Below the pieces are notes generated by a model, which was not told the origin of the DNA, made no database searches, and worked only from the letters and a program-made list of their open reading frames with translations. From Merdiplasma sp905207905 (GTDB taxonomy: Bacteria > Bacillota > Clostridia > Lachnospirales > Lachnospiraceae): 45,907 nt of DNA. The position numbers were made by a program, and so were the translations under genes. The stretch is taken from NCBI GenBank assembly GCA_902475025.1, contig CABRXX010000019.1:1-45907 (forward strand). The letters are read 5' to 3'. This document shows positions 33,285-42,698 of this stretch, piece by piece. How positions within the stretch are numbered: position 1 is the stretch's first letter; every line of letters starts with the position of its first letter.

Positions 33285-34133
33285 GGAAAACCCTCTTCCC
33301 CGCACTTCGCTCACCCGGCTGACCACCATAAAACACTCCGGGTCAATGTCCCGCACCAGCTTCTCCAGCTTGATCAGCTCCCGGTTGGAAACCACACTGA
33401 GCAGCAGCTTTGTCTCTCTGTGAAGATAACCTCCCTCAGCCGCCAACAGCGTAACCCCCCGGTCTACCTGCTTTTGGATCGCATCGCAAATTTTCTCCGG
33501 ATAATTGCTGACGATCTTCACCTCTGTTTTGGTGGTGCCAAGGAGCAGCATCTTATCCAGCACAGTAGTGTAGATCAGCACCAAAATCACCCCGTAGAGG
33601 ATATTCTCCGGTTCCCGGATGAAAGCCTGCATCAAAAGGATCAAAATATCAAACACATACAATCCCGCAGATACCGGGATGCGAAACAGTTTCTGTAAAA
33701 CCAAAGGGGGAATATCCATGCCTCCGGTGGAAGCTCCGGAGCGCAGCACCAGACCCAGTGAGATACCGATGCCAATCCCGGAAAAAATAGTACACAGCAA
33801 AAGGTCCTCCGTCAGTACCAGATCCCCAAAAATCTGATTACAGATCTCCAGAAATACCGGATAGAGAAAGGTGCTTGCCAGGGTAGTCAGGGCAAACGCC
33901 TTTCCCAGAATCATCCAGCCCGCTCCCAGCATCACCACATTAAACACCAGCACAAAGACAGAGATCGGGATGCCCCAGTAATGGTTTACCACCAGGGCGA
34001 TTCCTGTAGTTCCCCCTGTCACCAGCTGCGCTGGCAGCAAAAATAATTTTACAGTTAAAGCATACAAAAAGTTCCCTAAAATCACGGCCAGCAGAGACCA
34101 AAGCCTCCGCTGGGATAAATTTCCTATTTTCAT
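33264..34133 (-). CDS. YitT family membrane protein (DUF2179)
   Basis: The 289-residue protein has five to six membrane helices (about 10-175) and a C-terminal soluble DUF2179 domain (about 215-285, with ERVTLLAAEGGYL-like and LSVVSNRELIKLEKLVRDID segments). This is a widespread Firmicute family with no firm function. GAGG lies 9 bases before the ATG. It begins 18 bases after pyrD ends, so it is probably co-transcribed with the pyrimidine genes, although no link to pyrimidine metabolism is known to me. Its last six codons lie in a tandem 17-bp repeat, so the C-terminus could vary between strains. Confidence 0.88.
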   Translation of the reverse strand: MKIGNLSQRRLWSLLAVILGNFLYALTVKLFLLPAQLVTGGTTGIALVVNHYWGIPISVFVLVFNVVMLGAGWMILGKAFALTTLASTFLYPVFLEICNQIFGDLVLTEDLLLCTIFSGIGIGISLGLVLRSGASTGGMDIPPLVLQKLFRIPVSAGLYVFDILILLMQAFIREPENILYGVILVLIYTTVLDKMLLLGTTKTEVKIVSNYPEKICDAIQKQVDRGVTLLAAEGGYLHRETKLLLSVVSNRELIKLEKLVRDIDPECFMVVSRVSEVRGRGFSIKKEYQ

Positions 34134-34151
34134 ACTATGCAGCCTCTTTGC

Positions 34152-35060
34152 CTATCTCACGCTCCCGATGAGCTCTTTTATATCGGAAATGTGATAGTTC
34201 TTCATATATTCCTCTATTCCCTCAATCACCTGGACTGTGGCCATGGGATTATGAAAATTCGCAGTTCCCACAGAAACTCCGGTGGCTCCTGCCAGAATAA
34301 ATTCCAAGGCATCCTCTGCGCTGGAAATACCGCCCATACCGATAATGGGAAGTTTCACCGCCTGGGCGGTCTGGTATACCATCCGCACCGCAATGGGTTT
34401 GATAGCAGGCCCTGACACGCCGCCTGTCCTATTAGCCAAAGCAAAAGTTCTTCGGTTCACATCGATCTTCATCCCTGTGAGAGTGTTGATCAGGGAGAGC
34501 GCATCTGCACCTCCCGCCTCCGCCGCCCTGGCCGTCTCTGTGATATCTGTCACATTTGGGCTTAATTTCATAATTACCGGCTGTCTGGCTCTCTTTTTAA
34601 TCTCAGAGGTAATGGCCTCCACTGCTTTTGGATTCTGACCGAAAGCAATGCCGCCCTCCTTCACATTTGGGCAGGAAATATTGATCTCCAGAAGATCCAC
34701 CTTCTCCTCTCCTAAACGCTCCACCACTTCGCAGTAGTCCTCTGTACTTTTCCCGCAGACATTCACAATGATCCTGGTATCATATTTCTGCAAAAAGGGC
34801 AGATCCCTGGCCACAAAGGTATCAATCCCCGGATTCTGCAGACCAATGGCATTCATCATGCCTCCGCAGGTCTCCGCAATTCTGGGGGTAGGATTTCCAG
34901 GCCAGGGCACATTTGCCACACCCTTGGTCACCACTGCTCCCAGACGGTTTAAATCTACAAATTCACTGTATTCCATACCGGAACCAAAGGTTCCGGATGC
35001 TGTCATTACCGGATTTTTCAGCTCTACTCCGGCAATGTTTACGCTCATATCGATATTCAT
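34152..35060 (-). CDS. pyrD: Dihydroorotate dehydrogenase B, catalytic subunit
   Basis: At 302 residues it has the usual length for class 1B. It is an FMN enzyme of the cytoplasm that oxidises dihydroorotate to orotate, passing electrons to PyrK. Visible motifs are MTASGTFGSGMEY near the N-terminus, the substrate loop NISCPNVKEGG with the class 1B Cys base in ISCPN, and the FMN phosphate site GMGGISSAEDALEFILAGA. It follows pyrK with a 139-base gap that holds no gene. Starts at 35060 and at 35048 are both possible; the first has GGGAG upstream. Confidence 0.95.
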   Translation of the reverse strand: MNIDMSVNIAGVELKNPVMTASGTFGSGMEYSEFVDLNRLGAVVTKGVANVPWPGNPTPRIAETCGGMMNAIGLQNPGIDTFVARDLPFLQKYDTRIIVNVCGKSTEDYCEVVERLGEEKVDLLEINISCPNVKEGGIAFGQNPKAVEAITSEIKKRARQPVIMKLSPNVTDITETARAAEAGGADALSLINTLTGMKIDVNRRTFALANRTGGVSGPAIKPIAVRMVYQTAQAVKLPIIGMGGISSAEDALEFILAGATGVSVGTANFHNPMATVQVIEGIEEYMKNYHISDIKELIGSVR

Positions 35061-35199
35061 CTATCCTGTCTCCCTTTCCCATCCATTTCCAGGTGCTTCG
35101 TCCTTTGGCAATGCTTTCACGGGACGGCTCCGCCGCCGGGCTCTTTTTCCCTGCCGGAAAGTTTCCTCTCCACGGACTCCCGTTTTCTTTACTGCACTG

Positions 35200-35979
35200 T
35201 CACAGCTCCACTTCTGTGGATAAAAATACCGGGCCTTCCTTACACACCCGCTTATTGTGCACCTTAGAATGGTCATCCACCTCGTTGGACTTGCAGACAC
35301 AGGCCAGGCAGGCTCCGATTCCGCAGGCCATCTTCTCCTCCAGGGACAGCCAGCACTCAATCCCCTGCTCCTCTGCATAAGCTTTCAAAGCTCTCAGCAT
35401 GGGCGTTGGACCGCAGGCATAAATCACATCTGCATGCAGATCGTTTTCCCGAATGCAGTCCAGCACATTTCCTTTTGTGCCTGCGCTGCCGTCCTCTGTA
35501 GCCACACAGACTCTGCAGTGTTTTTCAAGCTCTTCTGTAAGAAACAGCTCGTCCCGGTAGCCCACTACTGCCGTCAGCTCGCCTCTCAGCTCCTTAGAAA
35601 GCTGCACCATAGGCGGGATTCCAATGCCTCCTCCAATAAGAAAGGCTTTCTTCCCATCCTCCATCCGTTCTAGTGGAAAACCATTCCCCAGAGGCCCCAA
35701 AATATCCAGGGTATCCCCTGCCTGATATCCGGAAAACTCCTCCGTCCCTGCTCCTGCTACCCGGTATACGATCCGCAGGCGGCCGCTTTCCCCTTCTGCC
35801 TCGCAGATACTGATGGGTCTTGGCAGCATCCGGCTTTTATCCCGACTGTAAACAGAAATAAACTGCCCCGGCTTTGCCGCTGCCCCGATCTGCTCTGTCT
35901 GGAGCCACAGGCTGAAAATCCCGGCGCCAATTTGGGTTTGTTCTATGATCTTTGCTGTCTCATGGTACTTCTTGGACAT
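35200..35979 (-). CDS. pyrK: Dihydroorotate dehydrogenase B, electron transfer subunit
   Basis: The 259-residue FAD and 2Fe-2S protein links PyrD to NAD+. The FAD domain (about 1-100) includes RPISI, the NAD-binding region has GGGIGIPPM, and the C-terminal cluster ligands are in CGIGACLACVCK and the later Cys of KRVCKEGPVF. I chose the ATG at 35979, with GGAGG 6 bases upstream; the longer frame from 36042 lacks a site. It lies 206 bases after pyrF, within the pyr group. Confidence 0.95.
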   Translation of the reverse strand: MSKKYHETAKIIEQTQIGAGIFSLWLQTEQIGAAAKPGQFISVYSRDKSRMLPRPISICEAEGESGRLRIVYRVAGAGTEEFSGYQAGDTLDILGPLGNGFPLERMEDGKKAFLIGGGIGIPPMVQLSKELRGELTAVVGYRDELFLTEELEKHCRVCVATEDGSAGTKGNVLDCIRENDLHADVIYACGPTPMLRALKAYAEEQGIECWLSLEEKMACGIGACLACVCKSNEVDDHSKVHNKRVCKEGPVFLSTEVEL

Positions 35980-36185
35980 AACTTTCCTCCGAAATTCTTC
36001 GTTTTTATTCAGGGACCATCTCCCAGGCAGAACCTGTTCCAATGATACGCTCTGCAGGATCTGCCGTTTTTCCTGAAACTGTGAAAGCTGAGGGTTCTTC
36101 AGCTTCCACAGAGCAACGATCCGATGCTGTGTGCCCCTGATCCTTTCACAGCCTCCTGCCTAGCGAACTCCATATTTGCCGTCAC

Positions 36186-37112
36186 TTACCGGCTCTCCAG
36201 CGCTCCACGGATATCCGCTGTCATATCCTCCACTGCTGCCCGGCTGGCCTCTGCGAAGTGCTCTGCACCAAATTTTGCATACCGTTCCTGCTTGTAGGCT
36301 GCAATAATCCCTCTGGAAGAATTTACGATGGCTCCCAGGCCGTCCTCATTAAAGAAATGTACCAGGTCAGCTCCCTTTCCTCCCTGGGCACCGTAACCGG
36401 GAACCAGAATAAAGGACTTGGGCATGATCTTTCTCAGTGTCTTGCCCATCTCCGGATAGGTAGCTCCCACTACAGCTCCGATGTAACTATATTCCTCGCC
36501 CATGCAGTCCTCTCCCCACTTGGCAACCTGTTCTCCAACCAGCTCATACAGAGGACGGCCGTCTACCAGCTGATCCTGGAATTCTCCACTGGAAGGATTG
36601 GAGGTCTTTACCAGAATAAACAGTCCTTTTTTCTCCTGCTTACACACATCTACAAAGGGCTTAATACCGTCTGTTCCCAGATAAGGATTCACAGTAGCAA
36701 AGTCCTCATCAAAAGGAAGATAGGTCTTGCTTCCCACCTGGACTCTGCCCAGATGAGCAGTGGCATAAGCGGCGGAAGTAGAACCGATATCTCCGCGCTT
36801 CACATCTCCGATCACCACCAGCCCCTTTTCCTTGCAGTAATCTACAGTCTTTTTAAACACACTCAGACCCTCCAGGCCAAACTGCTCATACATGGCGATC
36901 TGAGGCTTTACCGCTGGAATCAGGTCATAAACTGCATCCACGATCTCCTTATTATACTGCCAGATGGCTTCTGCCGCTCCCTTCAGAGTCTCCCCATACT
37001 CCGCAAAAGCCTTTTTCTGGATATGCTCCGGAATGAAGTTCATCATGGGATCCAAACCCACAACAATAGGAGCCTGGGTTTTTTTAATATTTTCAATCAG
37101 CTTGTTGATCAT
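36186..37112 (-). CDS. pyrF: Orotidine 5'-phosphate decarboxylase (type 2)
   Basis: The 308-residue enzyme converts OMP to UMP, the last step of the pathway. It belongs to the longer type 2 family: VVGLDPMMNFIPEHI near the start, the catalytic lysine in IGDVKRGDIGSTSAAYA and FILVPGYGAQGG toward the end. I prefer the ATG at 37112, with GAGAGG upstream, over one eight codons earlier. It sits between pyrC and pyrK with gaps of 129 and 206 bases, loose spacing for an operon. Confidence 0.95.
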   Translation of the reverse strand: MINKLIENIKKTQAPIVVGLDPMMNFIPEHIQKKAFAEYGETLKGAAEAIWQYNKEIVDAVYDLIPAVKPQIAMYEQFGLEGLSVFKKTVDYCKEKGLVVIGDVKRGDIGSTSAAYATAHLGRVQVGSKTYLPFDEDFATVNPYLGTDGIKPFVDVCKQEKKGLFILVKTSNPSSGEFQDQLVDGRPLYELVGEQVAKWGEDCMGEEYSYIGAVVGATYPEMGKTLRKIMPKSFILVPGYGAQGGKGADLVHFFNEDGLGAIVNSSRGIIAAYKQERYAKFGAEHFAEASRAAVEDMTADIRGALESR

Positions 37113-37241
37113 AATTGTTTCCTCTCTTGTTTTCATTTTTGTTTATTTGATCTTTGCTTATTTGATTTTTCAAATTTATGGGATTTTGTTCTTATGCTCT
37201 GATATTTTTTACCGCTGTGCTTATATCCCTTTCAAAGCGCT

Positions 37242-38549
37242 TTATGCTTCCTCTGCTTTTCTCTCCATATCCTGGTACACGATCTTTCCATCGCAGATGG
37301 TGGCTTTCACTTTCCCCCGCACCTTCCATCCGTCAAAAGGCGTATTCTTTCCCTTGGAGGCAAAGGTGGTCTTGTCGATCACATACTCCTCCTTCGGATC
37401 AATCAGGGTAATATCAGCCGCAGCACCGGGAAGCAGGGTTCCTGCCTTCAGTCCTGCGATCCTGGCAGGCTGATAGCTCATCACCCGCGCCATATCCATG
37501 GGAGTGAGTACTCCCGGCTCCAGAAGGTAGGTCACTGTCAGGGGAACCGCGGTCTCAAGACCCACGATCCCGAAAGGAGCCTTTTTCATGGACTGACTTT
37601 TTTCCTCCGCACTGTGGGGCGCATGGTCTGTGGCGATCACATCGATCACACCCTCCTTCAGCCCCTGGATCAGGGCCTGGCGATCCTCCTCCCGGCGCAC
37701 CGGAGGATTCATCTTGAAATTGGCGTCGTCTTTTCTGATATCCTCACTGGTAAGGGTAAAGTGATGAGGGCAGACCTCCGCACTCACTTTGATGCCCTCC
37801 TCCTTGGCCAGCCGGATCATCTTCACACTGTCCCTGGTGGAGCAGTGACACAGATGAAGCCTGGCCCCGGTCTCTTTTGCCAGCATGATATCCCTGGCTA
37901 CGATCACATCCTCCACCGCATTGGTAATGCCCTTCAGCCCCAGATGATCTGCCTGGGCATCCGCATTCATCACCCCGCCGTTTACCATATGAATATCCTC
38001 ACAGTGAGCCAGCACCGGAAGATCCAGCTCTGAGGCAATCTCCATGGCCTCCTTGTACACCTGGGCATTCATCACGGACTTCCCATCCTCGCTGATAGCC
38101 GGACTTCCCGCTGCTGCCATGCCCCGGATATCGGAAACCTCCTCTCCCTTCATCCCTACTGTCACTGCTCCTACCTGAAGCACATGGATGGGAGACACCT
38201 GTCTGGCTTTGTTCATCACATACTCCGCCCTGTCCGCAGTATCGATCACCGGTTTGGTATTTGGCATAGCCAGAATCGTGGTGTAGCCCCCATGGGCCGC
38301 CGCCTCACCGCCGGTCTTTACATCTTCCTTGTAGGTAAGCCCAGGATCTCTCAAATGCACATGAAGATCCACAAGCCCAGGCATCACATAACAGCCTTCT
38401 GCATCCAGAACCGTCAGCTCCTCCCCCTCTTTTGGGGAAAGCTTCTCTTCCACCGCCTGGATGATCCCGTCTCTCACCAGAATATCATAGATTCCATCCT
38501 TGCCGGATGCGGGATCTAGTACCCGCCCATTTCTAATCCATATCTGCAT
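37242..38549 (-). CDS. pyrC: Dihydroorotase
   Basis: The 435-residue zinc amidohydrolase closes carbamoyl aspartate to dihydroorotate. Visible are the metal motif DLHVHLRDPG, the LPVLAHCED and LHLCHCSTRDSV metal-binding segments and the active-site region VIATDHAPHS. It belongs to the longer class I type found in Firmicutes. I chose the ATG at 38549, with AAGGAG 6 bases upstream. It is the first pyr gene of the group; pyrB and pyrE are not in the window. A promoter at 38692-38721 fits. Confidence 0.95.
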   Translation of the reverse strand: MQIWIRNGRVLDPASGKDGIYDILVRDGIIQAVEEKLSPKEGEELTVLDAEGCYVMPGLVDLHVHLRDPGLTYKEDVKTGGEAAAHGGYTTILAMPNTKPVIDTADRAEYVMNKARQVSPIHVLQVGAVTVGMKGEEVSDIRGMAAAGSPAISEDGKSVMNAQVYKEAMEIASELDLPVLAHCEDIHMVNGGVMNADAQADHLGLKGITNAVEDVIVARDIMLAKETGARLHLCHCSTRDSVKMIRLAKEEGIKVSAEVCPHHFTLTSEDIRKDDANFKMNPPVRREEDRQALIQGLKEGVIDVIATDHAPHSAEEKSQSMKKAPFGIVGLETAVPLTVTYLLEPGVLTPMDMARVMSYQPARIAGLKAGTLLPGAAADITLIDPKEEYVIDKTTFASKGKNTPFDGWKVRGKVKATICDGKIVYQDMERKAEEA

Positions 38550-38691
38550 ACTCTGCTCCTTCTTATCTTTTAACAAGGCTGCCGCAAGTACCGGATAACT
38601 TTCAGCAGCTTTCTTCCAAAAGTGTCTCTGCAAATACTCACAGCAGCCTTCTGTTTTCCTGAACGATCACAGGACTGTCTGTCATTGTTTT

Positions 38692-38721
38692 ATTGTAGCA
38701 TATTCTGGCATCACTATACAA
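38692..38721 (-). promoter_or_regulatory. Promoter of the pyr group
   Basis: On the minus strand, -35 TTGTAT (38721-38716) and -10 TACAAT (38697-38692) are 18 bases apart, with an extended TG before the -10. The roughly 135-base leader includes a stem AAGGCTGC/GCAGCCTT (arms near 38644-38651 and 38574-38581) about 25 bases before the start codon. It contains AGTCCTGTGA, which only partly resembles a PyrR binding loop. Confidence 0.5.
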
Positions 38722-38756
38722 GGGGCATTATATGCTTCTCCGTTACAATTTCCTAT

Positions 38757-38812
38757 GAAAAAAATAGAACAACTCCCCTCCAATGAAACATCACCGGATG
38801 GGGAATTGTCCT
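38757..38812 (-). terminator. Terminator of the alcohol dehydrogenase gene
   Basis: On the minus strand AGGACAATTCCCC (38812-38800) pairs with GGGGAGTTGTTCT (38778-38766), 13 pairs with two G-U, then ATTTTTTT. It lies about 25 bases after the stop and separates this gene from the pyr promoter. Confidence 0.85.
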
Positions 38813-38837
38813 ATCTATACGGCTCTTTTCAGCCAGC

Positions 38838-39893
38838 TTATTCGATAATTACTAACGGTTTGATCAGATCGCGGGGCTTTTCTTTCATCAGCATAAGCGC
38901 AGGCTCCACGTTCTCAAGCCCTGTAAATCTGTGTGTAATCAGCTTCTCCGGATGGATACGGTTGGCAGTGATCAGGCGTGCAAGTTTCTCAGAACGCACA
39001 CGTCCGCCGGGCATCAGGCCGCCGGAGATCTGCTTATGTCCCATTCCGCAGCCCCACTCTACACGTGGAATCTTCACATAATCACCTTCGCCCAGATAAT
39101 TTACATTGCCGATCTTTCCACCTGGTTTCAACATGCGGATTGCCTGATCAAAAGTGTTCACATCACCGCCCGCAACTATGATCTTGTCCACCGGGCCATG
39201 GTTCAGATCCAGGATCTGCTCCACAATGTCTCCTTCATGGTAATTTACAATATTGGTAGCGCCAAATTCAAGCGCCAAATCTGCACAGTTCTTTCTGGAA
39301 CCTACTGCATAAATATTTGCAGCTCCGCGGATAGCCGTTGCAGCAACAGACATCAGGCCTACCGGACCGATCCCAATCACAGCCACATTGTCGCCATACT
39401 GGATATCTGCCAGCTCAGCCCCATGGAAACCGGTAGGAATCATGTCAGCCACCATGCAGGCAGCGCCCAGATCCATCCCCTCGGGAAGATGAGCCAGATT
39501 TCCATCTGCATCATTCACATGGAAAAATTCACCGAAAACACCATCCTTAAAGTTGGAAAATTTCCAACCGGACAACATGCCGCCGCTGTGCATGGAATAA
39601 CCTTCCTGAGAAGCAAAAGCATTCCAGTCTGGTGTGATGGCAGAAACCAGTACTTTATCGCCGGGTTTAAAATCTCTCACCAAACTGCCCACCTCAACAA
39701 CCTCACCCACAGCTTCATGTCCAAGGATCATATCCTTTCGTTCACCGATTGCACCTGACCATACGGTATGTACATCGGAAGTACAGGGGGCTAGGGCCAG
39801 CGGCTTACAGATAGCATCCAACGGTCCGCACTGAGGGATCTCTTTCTCGATCCAACCAGTGGCTCCGATTTTTAACATTGCAAAACCTTTCAT
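38838..39893 (-). CDS. NADP-dependent secondary alcohol dehydrogenase
   Basis: The 351-residue zinc medium-chain dehydrogenase closely resembles the isopropanol/secondary alcohol dehydrogenases of Clostridium beijerinckii and Thermoanaerobacter brockii. It has the same length. The catalytic zinc ligands Cys37, His59, Glu60 and Asp150 are present at the same positions. The NADP-binding set Gly198-Ser199-Arg200 and Tyr218 is also kept, with nucleotide fold GIGPVGLM. It should reduce ketones such as acetone or butanone and oxidise secondary alcohols using NADP(H). AGGAGG lies 7 bases before the ATG. It is monocistronic, with a strong terminator. The physiological substrate is not evident from the neighbours. 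Confidence 0.92.
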   Translation of the reverse strand: MKGFAMLKIGATGWIEKEIPQCGPLDAICKPLALAPCTSDVHTVWSGAIGERKDMILGHEAVGEVVEVGSLVRDFKPGDKVLVSAITPDWNAFASQEGYSMHSGGMLSGWKFSNFKDGVFGEFFHVNDADGNLAHLPEGMDLGAACMVADMIPTGFHGAELADIQYGDNVAVIGIGPVGLMSVAATAIRGAANIYAVGSRKNCADLALEFGATNIVNYHEGDIVEQILDLNHGPVDKIIVAGGDVNTFDQAIRMLKPGGKIGNVNYLGEGDYVKIPRVEWGCGMGHKQISGGLMPGGRVRSEKLARLITANRIHPEKLITHRFTGLENVEPALMLMKEKPRDLIKPLVIIE

Positions 39894-39945
39894 TTACATT
39901 CCTCCTATCGCGCATACGTATTGTTTTGTTGCTTTCCCATTCTAA

Positions 39946-39966
39946 CATATCGTTTTATCGTAAGCG
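39946..39966 (-). promoter_or_regulatory. Candidate operator/promoter of the alcohol dehydrogenase gene
   Basis: On the minus strand TTACGATAAAACGATATG contains two direct copies of ACGATA two bases apart, followed by TAGAAT as a possible -10 about 50 bases before the start codon. The spacing to a good -35 is poor, so an activator or repressor site is possible. Confidence 0.3.
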
Positions 39967-40014
39967 ACAAAAATAGTATTGCCTTTTATTTCTTTTTTAT
40001 TCCTTGTATTATCT

Positions 40015-40932
40015 TTACAGCTCCACCGAAAACGCCAGATACCGCTTCTCCCCCTTCGTCTCATACCGGGCCTGAATGCTGCCTCCCAGCCGCTCTGCCA
40101 GATGCTTCGCAATGGTAAGCCCCAGACCGGTGCCCCCTCTGGTTCTGGATCGTTCCTGCATGTAAAAGCGCTCGAAGAGAAGGCCTGGATCCACTTCCTC
40201 CACCTCTTCCGGAAGATCATTGCGAAAGAGGTACTCCACATGGTTTTCTTCCCCCTCTTTTACCTCCACCTCCAGCAGGCTCTTTCCGTACCGGGCGGCA
40301 TTCTGCAAAAGATTTACAAAGATGCGCTCCAGCGCCTCAGAATCCGTAGAAAGCCACAGAGGATACTCCGGAATCGAAAGTTTCAGTTCCAGACCTGCCT
40401 GTTCAAAAAGAGTATACTGCTCCAGACAACACTCCCGAAGAAGCCTCGCCGTATCCGTCTGCTCCCGTTTTAATTTAAAATCCTCTGAACTTACCCGGGA
40501 CAGTTCATAAAACTGATTTACCAGCCTCTGCAGATTCTGGGATTTTTTTAATGCAATCTCCAGAAACTCCCGTTCCTCCGGCGGCAGCGTTTCATTGTCC
40601 ACCAGCTTCAGATAGCCCAAAACAGCAGTGAGGGGCGTGCGCAGGTCATGACTGATATTTTCCACCTGCTCCTTCCACTGCCGTTCCCGCCGCTGATACT
40701 CCAGACGCTCTCTGCGAATCTGTTTCAGGTTCCCATTCACAGTCACCAAAAACGCTTCCAGCTCCCGCTCCGGAGCAGCCAGCTTTACAATCCGGTTTTC
40801 CTCCAGTTCTCCGGAGATTTCCTGAAGCTGCCGGTTCGCCTGGGCAATGGTTCGCTTCAACGCCAAAAAGCGGTACCATAGATACAGTACCGCTGCCGAC
40901 AGAATCACGATTGCCGCCATGCTTATTTCCAT
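40015..40932 (-). CDS. Sensor histidine kinase of an ABC-linked two-component system
   Basis: The 305-residue protein has one or two hydrophobic stretches near the N-terminus (about 4-25), a coiled charged segment (about 25-90), HisKA with His95 in ENISHDLRTPL and HATPase (about 195-300) with NLLQNAARYG and GGTGLGLTIAKHL. The lack of an obvious extracytoplasmic sensor domain is typical of kinases that sense through an ABC transporter, as in peptide-antibiotic response systems. It lies about 80 bases after the ABC permease gene and ends the operon. Confidence 0.9.
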   Translation of the reverse strand: MEISMAAIVILSAAVLYLWYRFLALKRTIAQANRQLQEISGELEENRIVKLAAPERELEAFLVTVNGNLKQIRRERLEYQRRERQWKEQVENISHDLRTPLTAVLGYLKLVDNETLPPEEREFLEIALKKSQNLQRLVNQFYELSRVSSEDFKLKREQTDTARLLRECCLEQYTLFEQAGLELKLSIPEYPLWLSTDSEALERIFVNLLQNAARYGKSLLEVEVKEGEENHVEYLFRNDLPEEVEEVDPGLLFERFYMQERSRTRGGTGLGLTIAKHLAERLGGSIQARYETKGEKRYLAFSVEL

Positions 40933-41013
40933 TCCTCATCCTCCTGTTTTCTGTGCTTTTCCCGCTTTCTCCTGTCTTCCCGCCGCTTTGAGCTCCCGCC
41001 GTTTCATTCAAAA

Positions 41014-41784
41014 TTAAAACTCCTGCTTTCGGATTCGCCATAACCCAAAGCCCAGGAAAATCACAATGGCAGCAGCGCCCATAAGCATCAGTTTTCCAAA
41101 GCCCTCCGGGGTATCCCAGATGCAATGGTACTCTGAAAAAGTCACCATAACAGGATTCAGCACATTGTAGGGCATCCAGTCTGCCGCATTTTTCAGAAGC
41201 GGATACTGAAAGCCTGCCAGTCTGAACACGGTCGGAACGATGTAGTAAACTGCAGTCCAGATCAAAACAGTGGTCATTTCCTTTTTATATAAAATCCCAA
41301 GAACCTGCATCAGGATCAGGGAACCCACTGCGGAAGGGAGGTTGGAGAGAATGCACAGAAGCATTTCCTGAAGAGGAAGCCATTCCGGTTCCCGGAGCAG
41401 CAAAAAGGCGCTTCCCACATAGACTGCCAGAACTCCCAGCAATAAAACGAAACTTGCCAGAAAGCTCACCAGGCATTTCCCTATCAAAATTTTTTCCCGG
41501 GAAATTCCATACCCAACCACATTTTTCAAAACCCCGGTTTTTCTGTCATCAATGGTAAGCACTCCGGGGATCACCGCCCCCATGGCGATCACTAGAAAGC
41601 CCTGGGCAGTAAAGGTGTTCAAAGAAAAACGGACTGTGGCATACTTATACTGGGGATCTCCGATCATCATTGCGGCCAGCACCAGATTCAGCGCCAATAC
41701 CAGTCCTGCCATCACTGCAAAGGCAAGGTAAAAGCCCTTTCCTCTGGTGATCCGGTACCATTCGCTTTTCATATAATTTCTCAT
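41014..41784 (-). CDS. ABC-2 type permease
   Basis: The 256-residue protein has six membrane helices (about 17-37, 58-80, 104-128, 143-165, 170-190 and 230-250) and the layout of BcrB-like or lantibiotic-immunity permeases. The cytoplasmic DDRKTGVLKNVVGYGISREKI segment after helix two is typical of ABC-2 permeases. The start overlaps the end of the ATPase gene by 4 bases. With that ATPase it should form an exporter or detoxification pump for membrane-active peptides, inferred from the family and the adjoining two-component genes. Confidence 0.87.
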   Translation of the reverse strand: MRNYMKSEWYRITRGKGFYLAFAVMAGLVLALNLVLAAMMIGDPQYKYATVRFSLNTFTAQGFLVIAMGAVIPGVLTIDDRKTGVLKNVVGYGISREKILIGKCLVSFLASFVLLLGVLAVYVGSAFLLLREPEWLPLQEMLLCILSNLPSAVGSLILMQVLGILYKKEMTTVLIWTAVYYIVPTVFRLAGFQYPLLKNAADWMPYNVLNPVMVTFSEYHCIWDTPEGFGKLMLMGAAAIVIFLGFGLWRIRKQEF

Positions 41785-42698
41785 TCCTGTCCACCGCCCT
41801 TCTTCAGATTCAGATAATACTCCTCCAGCGACTGATGATACCGTGTAAGCGCCCTCACCTCAAGCCCTCCCTGGCTTGCCAGATGGCTGTAAGCCTCTGT
41901 CTCCAGTCCTGGGGTTTTCACATAGATCCGGCCATCCGGCATCACCTGATACGCTCTGTGCCCAAGCTTCTGCTCCAGAAGCACAGTATACCGCTCCGAA
42001 TCAGACACCCGAATCTCCACATAATCAGCGCACTTCTGTTCCAGCTCCCCGGCAGATATCTGCTCCAGCAATTTCCCCTTCTTTAAAAAACCGTAGACTG
42101 TGGCAATCTGCTCCAGCTCGCTTAAAATATGGCTGGAGACGAGAATGGTGATCTTCTTTTCCCGGTTCAGCCGCTCCAGAAGTTTTCGCATCTCCACAAT
42201 GCCGCTGGGATCCAGCCCATTGATGGGCTCATCCAACACCAGAAGTTCCGGTGTTCCCATAAGAGCGATCCCCAATCCCAGCCTCTGCTTCATGCCAAGA
42301 GAGAGGGCGGCGGCTTTTTTCTTCCTGGCATCCTGAAGCCCTATAATCTCCAGGATCTCCTCCGTCTCCCCTTTTCCCGGAACGCCCCTCTGGATCCGGT
42401 AATATTCCAGATTTTTCTCCACCGATAACTGGGGATAAAAACCCGGTTCTTCAATCAGGACGCCCATCCGCTTTCGCATAGAATTGAGATTTTCCCCCTC
42501 TCCAAAAAGGGCCAGCTCCCCCTCACTGAGAAAGATCTGTCCTGCCAACGCTTTTAAAAGAGTAGTCTTTCCCGCCCCGTTATCCCCCACCAGGCCAAAG
42601 ATCTCTCCCCGGCCCACCTGGATGCTCACCTGATCCAGGGCACAGAATTTTTTATAATACTTTGTAAGATTTCGTGTCTGCACTGCAACTGCCTGCAT
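41781..42698 (-). CDS. ABC transporter ATPase (BcrA-like)
   Basis: The 305-residue protein has Walker A GDNGAGKTT, a Q-loop segment near EEPGFYPQLS, signature LSLGMKQRLGLGIAL and Walker B LLVLDEPINGLDP. These are characteristic of the bacitracin/lantibiotic export group. A C-terminal extension (about 215-300) contains the usual regulatory beta fold. It pairs with the permease encoded directly downstream and lies 94 bases after the response regulator gene. Confidence 0.92.
   Translation of the reverse strand: MQAVAVQTRNLTKYYKKFCALDQVSIQVGRGEIFGLVGDNGAGKTTLLKALAGQIFLSEGELALFGEGENLNSMRKRMGVLIEEPGFYPQLSVEKNLEYYRIQRGVPGKGETEEILEIIGLQDARKKKAAALSLGMKQRLGLGIALMGTPELLVLDEPINGLDPSGIVEMRKLLERLNREKKITILVSSHILSELEQIATVYGFLKKGKLLEQISAGELEQKCADYVEIRVSDSERYTVLLEQKLGHRAYQVMPDGRIYVKTPGLETEAYSHLASQGGLEVRALTRYHQSLEEYYLNLKKGGGQE

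Noticed and set aside
35061..35199. Gene between pyrK and pyrD
   Set aside because: The 139-base gap has only an antisense/alternate frame with poor codon use and no ribosome binding site.
38560..38690. PyrR-type attenuator in the pyr leader
   Set aside because: AGTCCTGTGA partly resembles a PyrR loop, but the 3' side of the binding stem does not match and no terminator with a T-run precedes pyrC.
38647..38694. 15-codon leader peptide (MTDSPVIVQENRRLL) in the pyr leader
   Set aside because: It would start almost at the transcription start and has no ribosome binding site.
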